Origin: an uncultured Pelagibacteraceae bacterium | GTDB lineage: Bacteria; Pseudomonadota; Alphaproteobacteria; Pelagibacterales; Pelagibacteraceae | DNA: 52,173 bases | NCBI GenBank assembly: GCA_902608305.1 | Contig: CACLNK010000003.1 | Coordinates: forward strand, 1-52,173 | Direction: 5' to 3' | Shown: piece after piece, positions 28,795 to 38,859 of the stretch | Position numbering within the stretch: the stretch's first letter is position 1 | Layout: each line of letters begins with the position of its first letter | Translations under genes and position numbers: made by a program | Notes under the pieces: model-generated | Seen by the model: the letters and a program-made list of their open reading frames with translations, nothing else | Told to the model about the DNA's origin: nothing | Databases searched by the model: none

Positions 28795-29727
28795 ATGAAA
28801 CTTCTAACAGGAAACAGTAATAAAAATTTAAGTAAAAAAATTTCTAAATACTTAAAATCCAAATTAATTAATTCAAGTATTAGGAAATTTGCCGACGGTG
28901 AAATTTATATAGAAATAAACGAAAATATAAGAGGCAATAGTATATTTATTATTCAATCAATATCTTCTCCAGCTAATGACAATCTTATGGAATTATTGCT
29001 ATGCATAGATGCATTAAAAAGATCTTCAGCAAAAAATATCACTGCTGTCATCCCCTATTTTGGCTATTCAAGACAAGATAGAAAAGTTGTCCCAAGAACT
29101 TCTATTTCGGCCAAATTAGTTTCGAACTTAATAACAAAAGCTGGAGCCGATAGAGTTGTAACTGTAGATTTGCACGCTGGACAAATTCAAGGTTTCTTTG
29201 ATATTCCAGTTGATAACTTATTTGCTACACCAATTTTTGCTAGACACATTAAAAAAAATTTAAAAAGGAGTAATTTTATTTGCGTTGCACCTGATGTTGG
29301 AGGAACAGAAAGAGCAAGAGCACTAGGAAAAATTTTAGACTGTGGAATAGCAATAGTTGACAAAAGAAGACCTGCCCCTGGTAAATCTCAAGTAATGAAT
29401 GTTGTTGGATACGTTAAAAATAAAACATGTATAATTGTTGATGATATTATTGATTCGGGTGGAACAATAATTAATTCGGCAAAAGCTTTAATGGAAAAAG
29501 GTGCTAAAGAAGTTCACGTCTATGTCACCCATGGAGTGTTAAGTGGAGAAGCTATTAAAAAAATTGGTGAATCAGAAATTAAAAAATTAATTGTGACGGA
29601 CACTATTGACAACCAAGATAAAATAAAAAAAGCTTCTAATATTGAAATTTTAACAATATCAAACTTAATGGGTGAAGCAATAAAGCGTATTTCTAACTCA
29701 ACTTCAGTTTCTGATTTATTTAAATAA
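28795..29727 (+). CDS. prs: Ribose-phosphate pyrophosphokinase (PRPP synthetase)
   Basis: Prs makes PRPP from ribose 5-phosphate and ATP, feeding purine, pyrimidine, histidine and tryptophan synthesis. The 310-residue protein has FADGEIYIEINENIRG, the ATP-loop region IPYFGYSRQDRK, VTVDLHAGQIQGFFDIPVDN (metal and ribose-phosphate binding) and the PRPP motif IIVDDIIDSGGTI (about residues 211-223). Length and order are normal. It starts 12 bases after pgeF, so it is probably in the lgt operon, and carB in the same window is one consumer pathway of its product. Confidence 0.97.
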   Translation: MKLLTGNSNKNLSKKISKYLKSKLINSSIRKFADGEIYIEINENIRGNSIFIIQSISSPANDNLMELLLCIDALKRSSAKNITAVIPYFGYSRQDRKVVPRTSISAKLVSNLITKAGADRVVTVDLHAGQIQGFFDIPVDNLFATPIFARHIKKNLKRSNFICVAPDVGGTERARALGKILDCGIAIVDKRRPAPGKSQVMNVVGYVKNKTCIIVDDIIDSGGTIINSAKALMEKGAKEVHVYVTHGVLSGEAIKKIGESEIKKLIVTDTIDNQDKIKKASNIEILTISNLMGEAIKRISNSTSVSDLFK

Positions 29728-29771
29728 TTTACTTGAGTTATTAAAAACATGTGTTACAAAGCTTTGTTTTT

Positions 29772-30536
29772 ATGAATTCAATTGATGCTACTAATAGAGC
29801 TACTAATACCAAAGGTGAGCTTAATTCTTTAAGAGTTAATGGAAATGTTCCTGCTATTATTTATGGTGGGACTGAAAAAAATCAAAAAATATCACTAAAC
29901 AAAAAAATAGTAAAAATTCTTATTGAAAAAGAAAATTTTTTATCAAATATAATTGAACTTAGTATAGATGGTAAATCTGAAAGTGTATTGCCAAGAGAAA
30001 TTACATACGATGTTCTTACGGATGAGCCAACTCATATTGATTTTTTAAGGATAGTAAAAGGTGGCAAAATTATTTTGGAAATACCTGTAAAATTTATCAA
30101 TCATGACAAATCTCCTGGTTTAAAAAGAGGCGGTGTATTAAATATTGTAAGAAGAAGAGTCGAGTTGAAATGCCCAACAGAAAATATTCCTAATGAATTA
30201 GTTGTGGATTTAGAAAATAAAGATATTGGTGAAAGTTTTAAAATTTCATCAATTAAATTACCAGATGGTGTAACGCCAACTATCCAGGGTAGAGATTTTG
30301 TTGTAGCAACTCTTGCAGCTCCAACAATAATTAAAGAACCTGAAAAACCTGCAGAAGAAACTGTTGAGGGTGCAGAAGGTGCAGAAGGTGCTGAGGGTGA
30401 AGTTAAAGCTGCAGAAGGAGAAGAAGGAGAAGTTAAAACAGCTGAAGGTGATAAAAAAGAAGATAATAAAAAAGTAGGTGATAAAAAAGTAAGTGATAAA
30501 AAAGAAGATAAAAAACCTCCCACAGAAAAAAAATAA
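29772..30536 (+). CDS. rplY: Ribosomal protein bL25 (CTC form) with repetitive acidic/basic C-terminal tail
   Basis: bL25 binds 5S rRNA. The protein (about 254 residues from the ATG at 29772) has the L25 domain (ELNSLRVNGNVPAIIYGG, residues about 16-33), the CTC-type second beta domain (HIDFLRIVKGGKIILEIPVKF, REITYD before it, then GVLNIVRRRVELKCP) and a tail from about residue 195. The tail holds Glu-Gly-Ala repeats (EGAEGAEGAEGEVKAAEGEE), then a Lys/Asp-rich end with DKKVSDKKEDKK. I prefer the ATG because it gives the family N-terminus; a GTG seven codons earlier is open. The tail repeats are unstable-looking DNA (GGTGCAGAA units). pth follows. Confidence 0.92.
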   Translation: MNSIDATNRATNTKGELNSLRVNGNVPAIIYGGTEKNQKISLNKKIVKILIEKENFLSNIIELSIDGKSESVLPREITYDVLTDEPTHIDFLRIVKGGKIILEIPVKFINHDKSPGLKRGGVLNIVRRRVELKCPTENIPNELVVDLENKDIGESFKISSIKLPDGVTPTIQGRDFVVATLAAPTIIKEPEKPAEETVEGAEGAEGAEGEVKAAEGEEGEVKTAEGDKKEDNKKVGDKKVSDKKEDKKPPTEKK

Positions 30537-30577
30537 AATTATAGAGAGGATGTCTTCAAACTTCGATCAAAAAAAAT

Positions 30578-31138
30578 ATGCTTCTATTTGTAGGTTTAGG
30601 TAATCCAAGTCCAAACAACGAAAATAATAGACACAATATAGGTTTTAAAATAATTGATGCAATCAATAAAAAATTTAGCCTGTCTAAGCAAAAACCAAAA
30701 TTTAAAGGATTATTAACTACTGGAACAATTAGAGATAAAAAAGTTTATGCCATAAAACCATTAACATTCATGAATAACTCGGGAGTTTGTATAAGAGAAT
30801 TAATTGAATATTTTAAAATCGATGCAGAAGATATAATCGTTTTTCATGATGATGTGGATATTAATTTTGGCAAAATTAAAGCTAAATTTGGTGGCTCTAG
30901 CGCAGGACATAACGGTATAGAATCGCTAGATAAATTTATTGGCAAGGATTATTCAAGAGTAAGAATTGGAATAGGAAAACCAAATACAAAATCTAAGACT
31001 ATAGATCTCGTATTAAAAAATTTTGACGTAGAAGAACAACAAAAATTAGAAACTATAACAAATAACATAATTAATTCTTTAACAATTTTAATAGATAAAA
31101 AATTAGAATTGTTTTCCAGTACTGTAAATAATAAATAA
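30578..31138 (+). CDS. pth: Peptidyl-tRNA hydrolase
   Basis: Pth releases tRNA from prematurely dropped peptidyl-tRNA. The 186-residue protein has FVGLGNPSPNNENNRHNIGF with the catalytic His (about residue 21), KPLTFMNNSGVCIREL with the conserved Asn, FHDDVDINFGKIKAKFGGSS (catalytic Asp) and GHNGIESL. Length is normal. It follows rplY by 41 bases, a conserved pair, and ends directly at the ychF ATG with no spacer. Confidence 0.96.
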   Translation: MLLFVGLGNPSPNNENNRHNIGFKIIDAINKKFSLSKQKPKFKGLLTTGTIRDKKVYAIKPLTFMNNSGVCIRELIEYFKIDAEDIIVFHDDVDINFGKIKAKFGGSSAGHNGIESLDKFIGKDYSRVRIGIGKPNTKSKTIDLVLKNFDVEEQQKLETITNNIINSLTILIDKKLELFSSTVNNK

Positions 31139-32212
31139 ATGAGTTTCCGTTGCGGAATCGTAGGTTTGCCAAATGTTGGAAAATCCACTTTGTTCAATGC
31201 TTTAACAAACTCTAGCAAAGCACAAGCAGAAAATTTTCCTTTCTGTACCATTAGTCCTAATATAGGAGTTGTTCCAGTCCCTGATAAAAGAATAGATCAA
31301 TTAGTTAAAATATCATCTTCTAAAAAAAAAATAAATACAACTATATCTTTTGTTGATATTGCAGGTTTGGTAAAAGGTGCTTCAAAGGGAGAGGGCTTAG
31401 GAAACAAATTTCTATCCCACATAAGAGAAGTTGACGCAATTATTCACATGATTAGATGTTTTGACTCCGATGATATACAAAATGTAAACCCAGATGTTGA
31501 CCCTGTAAGAGATTTAGAAATTATTGAAACCGAAATGATGCTTGCGGATTTAGAATCTATTCAAAAAAGATTAGAAAAAAGGAAAAAAAAAAGTTTAGAA
31601 GATAATCAAGAAGAAATACTTAAAGCAGCTTTAAATTGCATAAATAAAAATGAAAACATAGATGGTCTTCATGCTAAATTTGAAAAAAAACTACTAAGCC
31701 AAATTGGCCTATTATCCGTGAAACCAAAAATTTTTGTATGTAATGTTGATGAACAAAGTATATTAAATGGTAACCAATATACTGAAAAATTTATTAAAAA
31801 ATTTGGGGAGCTTAATACTATAATTATTTCTGCTGATATTGAAAATCAAATTAATCAACTAAATAATGAAGAAAAAATTAATTATATGAAAATGATAAAT
31901 TTGAAAGCAACAGGGTTAGATATGCTTATTAATAAAGGTTATAATATTTTAGAATTAGACACTTTCTTTACATCTGGACCAGAAGAATCAAGAGCTTGGA
32001 CCATACCAAAAAATTGTACAGCTTCAAAGGCTGCAGGTATTATTCATTCTGATTTTGAAAAAGGTTTTATCAGATCAGAAACAGTATCTTTTAAAGATTT
32101 TATAAATAATCAAGGATGGGTTAATTCAAAAACTAATGGAAAAATGAGATTAGAAGGAAAAGACTATATAGTTAAAGATGGCGACATATTAAACTTTAGA
32201 TTCAATACGTGA
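31139..32212 (+). CDS. ychF: Ribosome-associated ATPase/GTPase YchF (OLA1 family)
   Basis: YchF is an Obg-family P-loop protein that binds ribosomes and prefers ATP; it is linked to stress responses and start-codon selection. The 357-residue protein has the P loop [15 protein letters not shown] (residues 7-21), ENFPFCTI, the switch [24 protein letters not shown] in place of NKxD as usual in this family, [14 protein letters not shown] and the C-terminal TGS domain ending [14 protein letters not shown]. Its ATG abuts the pth stop. Its last 24 bases overlap the convergent petC gene. Confidence 0.97.
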   Translation: MSFRCGIVGLPNVGKSTLFNALTNSSKAQAENFPFCTISPNIGVVPVPDKRIDQLVKISSSKKKINTTISFVDIAGLVKGASKGEGLGNKFLSHIREVDAIIHMIRCFDSDDIQNVNPDVDPVRDLEIIETEMMLADLESIQKRLEKRKKKSLEDNQEEILKAALNCINKNENIDGLHAKFEKKLLSQIGLLSVKPKIFVCNVDEQSILNGNQYTEKFIKKFGELNTIIISADIENQINQLNNEEKINYMKMINLKATGLDMLINKGYNILELDTFFTSGPEESRAWTIPKNCTASKAAGIIHSDFEKGFIRSETVSFKDFINNQGWVNSKTNGKMRLEGKDYIVKDGDILNFRFNT

Positions 32213-32974
32213 CCATATTTTTTTCATACTGAAATAAGCTAAAATTGTTAAAATAATCAAATATAATATTGCTTTAAAACCAATTCTATGTCTTGCCTCA
32301 AGATGAGGTTCTGCAGCCCATGCAAGAAAAGTTGTTACATCTTTTGCCATTTGCTCTTCGGTTGCTTTTGTTCCATCAGTATATTCTACTAAACCTTCAG
32401 ATAGGGGATTTGGCATCATTATTTTATTTCCTATCATATAGGTATTGTAATAAACGCCATCATCTATAGTTACATCGCTAGGAGGATCATCATAACCAAC
32501 CAAAACGGAATAAATATAATCAGCTCCTCCACTTCTGGCTTTAACTAATACAGACATATCAGGAGGATAAGCTCCACCATTTAATGCTTTGGCCTCTTCA
32601 ATATTTTGATAAGGTTTAACAAATTTGTCTGAAAGTTTTGCTGATCTAGTAAACATTTCTCCATCACTATTAGGTCCATCTCTTAACTCGAAATTTGACG
32701 CAATTGCTTTGGCTTGGTCTTCTGAGAATTCGGGTCCACCTTTTTCTGCCAAATTTCTATAACTTAGAAGTTTCATCGAATGGCAAGAAGCACAAACTTC
32801 TGTGTAAACTTGATATCCTCTTTGCAATGAAGCTCTATCAAATTTACCAAATAAACCTTTAAAACTCCAATCAACTTTTAACAATTCTTTATTATTTTCT
32901 CCGGCTTCAATTTTTTGGTTACTAAAAGTGAATAAAATAAACAAGATGAAGATTGTTTTAAAAAAAAATTTCAT
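32189..32974 (-). CDS. petC: Cytochrome c1 of the bc1 complex
   Basis: Cytochrome c1 carries electrons from the Rieske protein to soluble cytochrome c. The 261-residue protein has a signal peptide (residues 1-24), the heme c site CASCH (61-65), a run of family segments (SMKLLSYRNLAEKGGP, NGGAYPPDMSVLVKARSGG near 132-150, DYIYSVLVGY), the axial Met region (NKIMMPNPLS) and a C-terminal membrane anchor (about 238-256). It is last in petA-petB-petC, 8 bases after petB. Its tail overlaps ychF by 24 bases, so no terminator fits between these convergent genes. Confidence 0.97.
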   Translation of the reverse strand: MKFFFKTIFILFILFTFSNQKIEAGENNKELLKVDWSFKGLFGKFDRASLQRGYQVYTEVCASCHSMKLLSYRNLAEKGGPEFSEDQAKAIASNFELRDGPNSDGEMFTRSAKLSDKFVKPYQNIEEAKALNGGAYPPDMSVLVKARSGGADYIYSVLVGYDDPPSDVTIDDGVYYNTYMIGNKIMMPNPLSEGLVEYTDGTKATEEQMAKDVTTFLAWAAEPHLEARHRIGFKAILYLIILTILAYFSMKKIWSRIESKV

Positions 32975-32982
32975 AATTTTAT

Positions 32983-34239
32983 TTATTCAGTACTCATTTT
33001 ATTATTGTTCACTACTTCATGAGACTCGTTTAATACAGGTTCCGAAATACTTAATGGCAACGGTATTGTTTTTTCTTTAAAGCCTAGAACAGGAAGTATC
33101 ACTAAAAAATGTATAAAATAATAAGCAGTAGCTATTCTTGCTATTAATAAATATATACCTTCTGGTGGCAATGCTCCCATGTAACCTAAAACAAGAACAT
33201 CTAATACAAGTATCCAATAAAACTGTTTATATAAAGGTCTAAAAACTGCCGATCTAATTTTAGAAGTATCCAGCCAAGGCAAAATAACTAAAACAAAAAT
33301 TGAAGCAAACATTGCAACAACACCTAAAAGCTTATCAGGTATTGATCGTAGGATTGCATAAAAAGGTAATAAATACCATTCAGGAACAATATGAGTTGGG
33401 GTAACAAGTGGATTTGCTTCTATATAATTATCTGGGTGGCCTAATAAATTGGGAGAATAAAAAACAAAAAAAGCAAACAAAGTTAAAAAAACTAATAAAG
33501 CAAACAAATCTTTAATTACTATATAGGGATGAAAAGGAACTGTATCTTTGGATGGTTTTTTAACATCAATACCTACTGGGTTATTATTTCCTGGAATATG
33601 TAAAGCCCAAATATGTAAAATTACTAAACCTAAAATTAGAAATGGAAAAAGAAAATGTAATGCATAAAACCTCGTTAATGTTGGGCTGTCTACAGCAAAT
33701 CCTCCCCATAACCAATTAGTAATGCTCTCCCCTATTAAAGGCACAGCGCTAAACAAGTTAGTAATTACCGTTGCTGCCCAAAAACTCATTTGACCCCAAG
33801 GTAAAACATAGCCCATAAATGCTGTCATCATCATTAAAAAATATATCATCATTCCTAAAATCCATATAACTTCTCTTGGTGACTTATGAGATCCATAATA
33901 TAAAGATCTAAATATATGAATATAAACTGCTAAGAAAAACATCGAAGAACCATTTGCATGAATATACCTTATTAACCATCCATAATTTACATCTCTCATT
34001 ATATGTTCAACACTTTCAAAAGCTAGATCAGCTTGAGCCACATAATGCATTGCCAATACAATTCCTGTAACAATTTGAGCAATTAAGCAAAAAGTTAATA
34101 TTCCACCAAATGTCCACCAATAGTTTAAATTTTTGGGAGTTGGATACTCTCTTAAATGTTCACTAAGAGATAATAAAGGTAAACGATCATTAAACCACTT
34201 GCCAAGCTTTGTTGATGGAACATAGTTATGATCGCTCAT
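32983..34239 (-). CDS. petB: Cytochrome b of the bc1 complex
   Basis: Cytochrome b holds two b hemes and both quinone sites of complex III. The 418-residue protein has about eight hydrophobic segments. Paired heme His residues lie in helix B (VLAMHYV and the [12 protein letters not shown] segment) and helix D ([10 protein letters not shown] and [17 protein letters not shown]). The Qo-site motif PEWY is in [15 protein letters not shown]. It is full length (E. coli lacks the complex; alphaproteobacterial forms are 400-440 residues). It follows petA by 7 bases and precedes petC by 8. Confidence 0.98.
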   Translation of the reverse strand: MSDHNYVPSTKLGKWFNDRLPLLSLSEHLREYPTPKNLNYWWTFGGILTFCLIAQIVTGIVLAMHYVAQADLAFESVEHIMRDVNYGWLIRYIHANGSSMFFLAVYIHIFRSLYYGSHKSPREVIWILGMMIYFLMMMTAFMGYVLPWGQMSFWAATVITNLFSAVPLIGESITNWLWGGFAVDSPTLTRFYALHFLFPFLILGLVILHIWALHIPGNNNPVGIDVKKPSKDTVPFHPYIVIKDLFALLVFLTLFAFFVFYSPNLLGHPDNYIEANPLVTPTHIVPEWYLLPFYAILRSIPDKLLGVVAMFASIFVLVILPWLDTSKIRSAVFRPLYKQFYWILVLDVLVLGYMGALPPEGIYLLIARIATAYYFIHFLVILPVLGFKEKTIPLPLSISEPVLNESHEVVNNNKMSTE

Positions 34240-34246
34240 TCAATGA

Positions 34247-34759
34247 TTATCCAATCTTGATTGTATTGCTATTAACAAATTCATATTTTGGTATTTCCAT
34301 ATTCACTGGAGCTGGTCCTTTTCTAATTCTTCCAGATGTATCATAATGAGAACCATGACATGGACAAAACCATCCATTATAATCGCCCTTGTCTCCTAAA
34401 GGCACACATCCAAGATGAGTACAAATTCCAAGCATCACTAACCACTCAGGATTTTTTGCTCTGTCTTCATCTTTCTCAGGATGTTTTAATTCGTCTAACT
34501 TGACAGCTCTAGCTTCTGCTATTTCTTCTTCGGTTCGTCTCTTTATAAAAACTGGTTTTCCTCTCCATAAAACTGTTATAGATTTTCCAGGTTCGACTGA
34601 ACTAATATCAACCTCTGTACTTGCAAGAGCCTTTACTGAAGCATCTGGATTCATCTGGTCTATTAATGGCCAAACGGCTGCTCCAACTCCAACTGCACCA
34701 ATAGTGTATGAAGCCGTGAATAAAAAATCTCTTCTTTTTGGTTTTTTCGGGTCTGACAT
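34247..34759 (-). CDS. petA: Rieske iron-sulfur protein of the bc1 complex
   Basis: The Rieske protein moves electrons from quinol to cytochrome c1. The 170-residue protein has a twin-arginine start (KRRDFLF, residues 8-14) and a membrane helix (about 15-33). The 2Fe-2S cluster motifs are CTHLGC (113-118) and CPCHGSH (132-138). The following [10 protein letters not shown] is also conserved. It heads the petABC operon, which diverges from trmL across 73 bases. The twin-arginine motif points to Tat export of the folded cluster domain. Regulation by the nearby PetP/PetR-like pair (23538-24645) is possible only by analogy to Rhodobacter. Confidence 0.97.
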   Translation of the reverse strand: MSDPKKPKRRDFLFTASYTIGAVGVGAAVWPLIDQMNPDASVKALASTEVDISSVEPGKSITVLWRGKPVFIKRRTEEEIAEARAVKLDELKHPEKDEDRAKNPEWLVMLGICTHLGCVPLGDKGDYNGWFCPCHGSHYDTSGRIRKGPAPVNMEIPKYEFVNSNTIKIG

Positions 34760-34832
34760 GTTTAAAAATTATCTTTATTCTTATCTAATATATGATTTCA
34801 TATAGGAAAAAAGATTTTTTTCTATAACAACA

Positions 34833-35312
34833 ATGACACACAAAAAAATGAATTTAGGCCCAAAAATAGCACTTTATGAACCTGACATACCTCAAAATAC
34901 AGCCGCGATTATTCGTACCTGTTCTTGTTTGGGTGCCATGATTGAAATCATTGAGCCGTGTGGGTTTATGTTTAATGATAAACGTTTCAAAAGAGTTGCG
35001 ATGGATTATTTAGATGAAAAAATGATCAAATTTTACCCAAATGAAAAAGAATTTTTTAAATTTAAAAAAAAAGAAAACGAAAGAATAATATTAATGACCA
35101 CAAAAGCTTCTGTTTCATACTCTTCTTTTAATTTTAAAATTAATGATACAATTTTATTTGGCAGAGAAAGTGCTGGTGTGCCAGAAAAAATTCATAAATT
35201 AGTTGATAATAGACTGAAAATACCTTTGAAATTTAAAAAAAGATCTTTAAATATAGCATCTTCTGTTGCAATAGTTCTGGCTGAAAGTATGAGGCAAAAT
35301 AAAATTATTTAA
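34833..35312 (+). CDS. trmL: tRNA (cytidine(34)-2'-O)-methyltransferase
   Basis: TrmL methylates the wobble ribose of tRNA-Leu isoacceptors in E. coli. The 159-residue SPOUT-fold protein has ALYEPDIPQNTAAIIRTCSCLG (quoted to 20: YEPDIPQNTAAIIRTCSCLG), IEPCGF, FGRESAGVPEKIH (about residues 108-120, SAM-binding trefoil knot) and LNIASSVAIVLAESMRQ. Length is normal for this minimal family. A second ATG five codons in (34848) is also possible. hemF follows after 15 bases. The pairing trmL-hemF downstream of the divergent petA is common in Alphaproteobacteria. Confidence 0.93.
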   Translation: MTHKKMNLGPKIALYEPDIPQNTAAIIRTCSCLGAMIEIIEPCGFMFNDKRFKRVAMDYLDEKMIKFYPNEKEFFKFKKKENERIILMTTKASVSYSSFNFKINDTILFGRESAGVPEKIHKLVDNRLKIPLKFKKRSLNIASSVAIVLAESMRQNKII

Positions 35313-35327
35313 AATAAACATAAGAAT

Positions 35328-36137
35328 ATGAAAATAAAAAAAAAACAAAAATTAGCTAAAGAATGGTTTATTAAATTACAAAATATAATTTGCAATAACG
35401 TTGAACAATTAGAAAAAGAATATGGTTCTAATAAAAAATTTAAAAAGAAAAAATGGAAACATGGTGAGTTAAGAATAATTAAGGGTGAAGTAATTGAAAA
35501 AGGAGGTGTTGCTTTTTCAAATGTGATAGGAAAATTTCCAAAAGAATTTGCAAAAAAAATTCCTGGAACAAAAAATAATACTAACTTTTGGTCTTCTGGT
35601 GTGTCCGTAGTGTTTCATCCAAAAAATCCTAAAATCCCCGCTATGCACTTTAATACTAGATTCATTTGTACACAAAAAAATTGGTTTGGAGGTGGCATGG
35701 ATGTAACACCTTGCTTGGTTGATAATAAGGAAAAAAAATATTTTCATAACGAATTAAAAAAAACATGTAATTTTCACGATAAAAAATACTATGCTAAATA
35801 TAAAAAATGGTGTGAAGAATATTTTTATCTACCACATAGAGAAGAACCAAGAGGTATAGGTGGTATCTTTTTTGATTATAAAATGGACAATTGGGAAAAA
35901 GATTTTTCTTTTGTAAAAGATGTGGGTATTACTTTTGCTTATTTAGCTAAAAAAATTATGGAAAAAAAAATGTTTTTAAAATGGACACAAAAAGAAAAAG
36001 AAATTCAATTAGTAAAAAGAGGCAGATATGTTGAGTTTAATTTATTGTACGATCGTGGAACAAAATTCGGATTAAACAGTGGTGGCAATCCTGACGCAAT
36101 ATTAATGTCTATGCCTCCAAATGCAAAGTGGAAATAA
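35328..36137 (+). CDS. hemF: Oxygen-dependent coproporphyrinogen III oxidase
   Basis: HemF oxidatively decarboxylates coproporphyrinogen III to protoporphyrinogen IX in heme synthesis and needs O2, which fits an aerobic respirer with a bc1 complex next door. The 269-residue protein shows [24 protein letters not shown] (about residues 104-113), [12 protein letters not shown], the [15 protein letters not shown] signature (about 165-179) and the end [19 protein letters not shown]. It is a little shorter than the usual 280-300. It follows trmL by 15 bases and is followed after one base by greA. Confidence 0.95.
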   Translation: MKIKKKQKLAKEWFIKLQNIICNNVEQLEKEYGSNKKFKKKKWKHGELRIIKGEVIEKGGVAFSNVIGKFPKEFAKKIPGTKNNTNFWSSGVSVVFHPKNPKIPAMHFNTRFICTQKNWFGGGMDVTPCLVDNKEKKYFHNELKKTCNFHDKKYYAKYKKWCEEYFYLPHREEPRGIGGIFFDYKMDNWEKDFSFVKDVGITFAYLAKKIMEKKMFLKWTQKEKEIQLVKRGRYVEFNLLYDRGTKFGLNSGGNPDAILMSMPPNAKWK

Positions 36138-36138
36138 A

Positions 36139-36615
36139 ATGGAAAAAGAACCAATAACAATTAATGGTCTTGAAAAATTAAAAGAAGAATTAATTTTTTT
36201 AAAAGAAAAAAAAAGACCTGAGATTGTTGCTGCTATAGCAGAAGCTAGATCTCATGGAGATTTAAAAGAAAATGCAGAGTATCATGCGGCTAAAGAACAA
36301 CAATCTCACAGTGAAGGAAGAATTGAAGAAATAAATGATATAATCGCAAGAGCTAACGTGATTGACATAACAAAATACACAAACGATGGTAAAGTTATTT
36401 TTGGATCAACTGTTTATTTAGAGAATTTAGATACCAATGAAAAATTAGAATACAAAATTGTAGGTAAAGATGAAGCAAATCTTAAAAAAAAACTTATCTA
36501 TTTTAAATCACCAATAGGAAAAGGTTTAATTGGAAAAAATAAAAGTGATCTTGTAGAAATAAATACACCATCAGGAGTTAAAAATTTTGCAATAAAAGAT
36601 GTAAAATACCTTTAA
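36139..36615 (+). CDS. greA: Transcription elongation factor GreA
   Basis: GreA rescues backtracked RNA polymerase by stimulating transcript cleavage. The protein (158 residues from the ATG at 36139) has the N-terminal antiparallel coiled coil ([20 protein letters not shown]) with the acidic tip motif [16 protein letters not shown] (conserved Asp-Glu pair, about residues 38-53). The C-terminal FKBP-like domain includes [10 protein letters not shown] and [11 protein letters not shown] chose the ATG one base after the hemF stop; the longer frame start at 36121 lies inside hemF. The stop shares TTAA with the convergent cca gene. Confidence 0.95.
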   Translation: MEKEPITINGLEKLKEELIFLKEKKRPEIVAAIAEARSHGDLKENAEYHAAKEQQSHSEGRIEEINDIIARANVIDITKYTNDGKVIFGSTVYLENLDTNEKLEYKIVGKDEANLKKKLIYFKSPIGKGLIGKNKSDLVEINTPSGVKNFAIKDVKYL

Positions 36616-37886
36616 TTTTTAAAAATTTGCTCAATTTCATTATCTAAAACAGTAAAATCATTTTTTATCCACTGTTCTTCGATTTTTTTTAATTTTAAAC
36701 CCAATTGTTTTCCTTCTGGAATATTATATTTTTCCATTAAATTTAGAGCTTTAACTGGAAAAACTGGAACTTCTTTATCTTTAAAATATTCCAACAGGGC
36801 AATTAATTTTTTATTAATTTTTTTTGATTTAAAAATTTCAAAATAAATTAAATCAAAAAGAGCTTGTTTTCCATTATAATAAAAAATTCTCCAAAGGTTA
36901 CTTTTTGAAAAAAAATTTTTATTAATCTCTTTATTGTAAAATTTATTTAAAAATAAAATTCTTTTTTTATCAATACTAGAAATATTGTATTTAAATAAAA
37001 AATATTCTACATTGTCAGTATTATCTATCAACATTAATGATATCAAAAATACAAAATCTACTTTCTTTATATTTGTTTCTGCAAATTTATTTAAATTTTT
37101 AAAAATTTCTAGATTTTTAAATTGAGGAAAAATTAAATTAATAAGCTCTAAACAAAATGGATCTTTAAATAATTTTAAAAAACTAGGTGAAATAATTATT
37201 TTTTTGAATTCATCTAATAATCTTTCAGAAGAAATATTTGATATTCCATTTAAATTTTGCTTAATTATTTTTCTTATTTTTTCGTTATGATCTGTTTTGC
37301 TATAATTAAGAAAAAATCTTATATATCTTAAGATTCTAAGATAGTCCTCTTTAATTCTTTTGTCTGCATCACCAATAAATTTAATTTTACCTATTTCAAG
37401 ATCTTTCTTCCCATCAAATGGGTCATACAAATTTCCATGAATATCTGAAAAAATAGCATTGATTGTAAAATCTCTTCTTGATGCATCTTCTTGCCAATCT
37501 GTTGTAAATGCTACTTTTGCATGTCTTCCATCAGTAATTAAATCTTTTCTTAATGAAGTAATTTCAAATTTATAACTATCTATAACAGCGATAATCGTTC
37601 CATGACTAATGCCAATTTCAAAAAATTTAATATTATTTTTTTTTAATGCTTTAGAACATTCTAAAGGTTTTAAATTAACAGCAAAATCAATATCATCTAC
37701 TATCTCATTATTTAAAATTTTTCTTACACATCCTCCTACATATCTAATTTCGCTATCTTCGGAGTAGTTTTCTATTGCTAAAAATAATTTTTTAATTTCT
37801 TTTTTTTTTTTTAATTCTTTAAATGAAGATGATTTGTCATCTAAACGCTTTGAAAAAGAAAAAAATTTATTTATTAAATCAATCAT
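36612..37886 (-). CDS. cca: CCA tRNA nucleotidyltransferase / poly(A) polymerase family
   Basis: The enzyme repairs or adds the 3' CCA of tRNA; related proteins add poly(A). The 424-residue class II nucleotidyltransferase has [23 protein letters not shown] (about residues 48-70; GG motif and catalytic DxD read as DID) and the [10 protein letters not shown] motif (about 134-143). [10 protein letters not shown] and the RRxxR-like segment [11 protein letters not shown] follow. The alphaproteobacterial family fits CCA addition best, but I cannot exclude poly(A) polymerase. A 13-base homopolymer (37800-37812) encodes a Lys run. The ATG lies three bases after the encoded CCA end of tRNA-Gln, leaving no room for a leader. 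Confidence 0.9.
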   Translation of the reverse strand: MIDLINKFFSFSKRLDDKSSSFKELKKKKEIKKLFLAIENYSEDSEIRYVGGCVRKILNNEIVDDIDFAVNLKPLECSKALKKNNIKFFEIGISHGTIIAVIDSYKFEITSLRKDLITDGRHAKVAFTTDWQEDASRRDFTINAIFSDIHGNLYDPFDGKKDLEIGKIKFIGDADKRIKEDYLRILRYIRFFLNYSKTDHNEKIRKIIKQNLNGISNISSERLLDEFKKIIISPSFLKLFKDPFCLELINLIFPQFKNLEIFKNLNKFAETNIKKVDFVFLISLMLIDNTDNVEYFLFKYNISSIDKKRILFLNKFYNKEINKNFFSKSNLWRIFYYNGKQALFDLIYFEIFKSKKINKKLIALLEYFKDKEVPVFPVKALNLMEKYNIPEGKQLGLKLKKIEEQWIKNDFTVLDNEIEQIFKN

Positions 37887-37889
37887 ATA

Positions 37890-37963
37890 TGGCTGGGGTG
37901 CTAGGATTCGAACCTAGGATGGCGGTACCAAAAACCGCTGCCTTACCGCTTGGCTACACCCCA
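37890..37963 (-). tRNA. tRNA-Gln (TTG)
   Basis: On the minus strand the gene runs from TGGGGTG to an encoded GCCA end. The first pair is U1-A72, typical of tRNA-Gln. The D arm is GCC...GGC-type, the anticodon stem GCGGT/ACCGC surrounds loop TTTTGGT (anticodon TTG), and the T arm has the canonical TTCGAAT loop. It lies 32 bases after ispE and 3 bases before the cca ATG, all on one strand. Confidence 0.97.
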
Positions 37964-37995
37964 AAATTAAATTCATATAGCACAAAAAAAATGAA

Positions 37996-38844
37996 TTATA
38001 TAGTTTTTGATACAATGAACAAATAGTTCCTATATTTCTTCATAAAAATTTTGGCAGCATTATTTGCTGTTCTTTTGGTTTTAAAATAAGCAACTATTGC
38101 TGAACCAGTTCCCGTCATTCTTGCAAAAATTACACCGGGCAAATCTAATAAAAAAAACTTTAAATTTTTAACTGACAAATATTTTTTAAATACAATATCC
38201 TCTAAGTCATTAACTGATCTGGCCAAATTATTAATCTTAAAAAAAAGCTGACTTTTAGAAGCATATGTGGGTTTTGAGTAATTCTTTACTTTTAAATAAA
38301 TAGATCTTGTGGAATAACTAATATTTGGCTTAGCAACTAAAACGTGAAGATTAGTTTTGTAATTTATTCTTTCTATTTTTCCATTATTAAACAAAATTGA
38401 ATTTTTTTTCTCCAATCCTAAAGCTACATCGGAACCAATTAAATTAGCTATTTTTGTAACTTTTGCATTGGAAATATTAATAATTTTTTTTTTTATAAAG
38501 TATCTCAATATACTTGCTGCATTCATAGATCCGCCACCCATCCCTGATTTCTGTGGAATATTTTTTTTAATTTTTATTTCAAATTTTTGATTAGATAGTA
38601 AATTTTTTTTATCCAAAATTGATAAAAGTTTGGTAATGGTATTTTGATTATTTATCCCTTTTGCAAATTTACCATAAAATAAAACTTTATGACTTTGGAT
38701 GCTAGATTTTCTTACTAAAATATCATCAGATAATTTTAAAAATGTAACTAAGCTTTCGATATTATGATAATTATTTTTTAACTTTTTAATAACATGAAGA
38801 GAAAGATTAATTTTCGCTTGGGAATTAATTTTATCATACTTCAT
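37996..38844 (-). CDS. ispE: 4-diphosphocytidyl-2-C-methyl-D-erythritol kinase
   Basis: IspE phosphorylates CDP-methylerythritol in the non-mevalonate isoprenoid pathway; ispH of the same pathway is at 51195 in this window. The 282-residue GHMP kinase has SQAKINLSLHV near the start, IPQKSGMGGGSMNAASILR (about residues 89-107; the usual GLGGGSSDAAA reads GMGGGSMNAAS), GSDVALGL and the C-terminal RMTGTGSAIVAYF. The Asn in place of the family Asp of GGGSxDAA is a departure; its effect is unknown. It follows the TPR gene by 15 bases. Confidence 0.9.
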   Translation of the reverse strand: MKYDKINSQAKINLSLHVIKKLKNNYHNIESLVTFLKLSDDILVRKSSIQSHKVLFYGKFAKGINNQNTITKLLSILDKKNLLSNQKFEIKIKKNIPQKSGMGGGSMNAASILRYFIKKKIINISNAKVTKIANLIGSDVALGLEKKNSILFNNGKIERINYKTNLHVLVAKPNISYSTRSIYLKVKNYSKPTYASKSQLFFKINNLARSVNDLEDIVFKKYLSVKNLKFFLLDLPGVIFARMTGTGSAIVAYFKTKRTANNAAKIFMKKYRNYLFIVSKTI

Positions 38845-38859
38845 AAATTAAAAAATATT

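Noticed and set aside
30101-30523. Minus-strand open frame rich in Ser and Pro
   Set aside because: It lies fully antisense to the rplY tail and its composition mirrors the Glu/Gly/Lys repeats.
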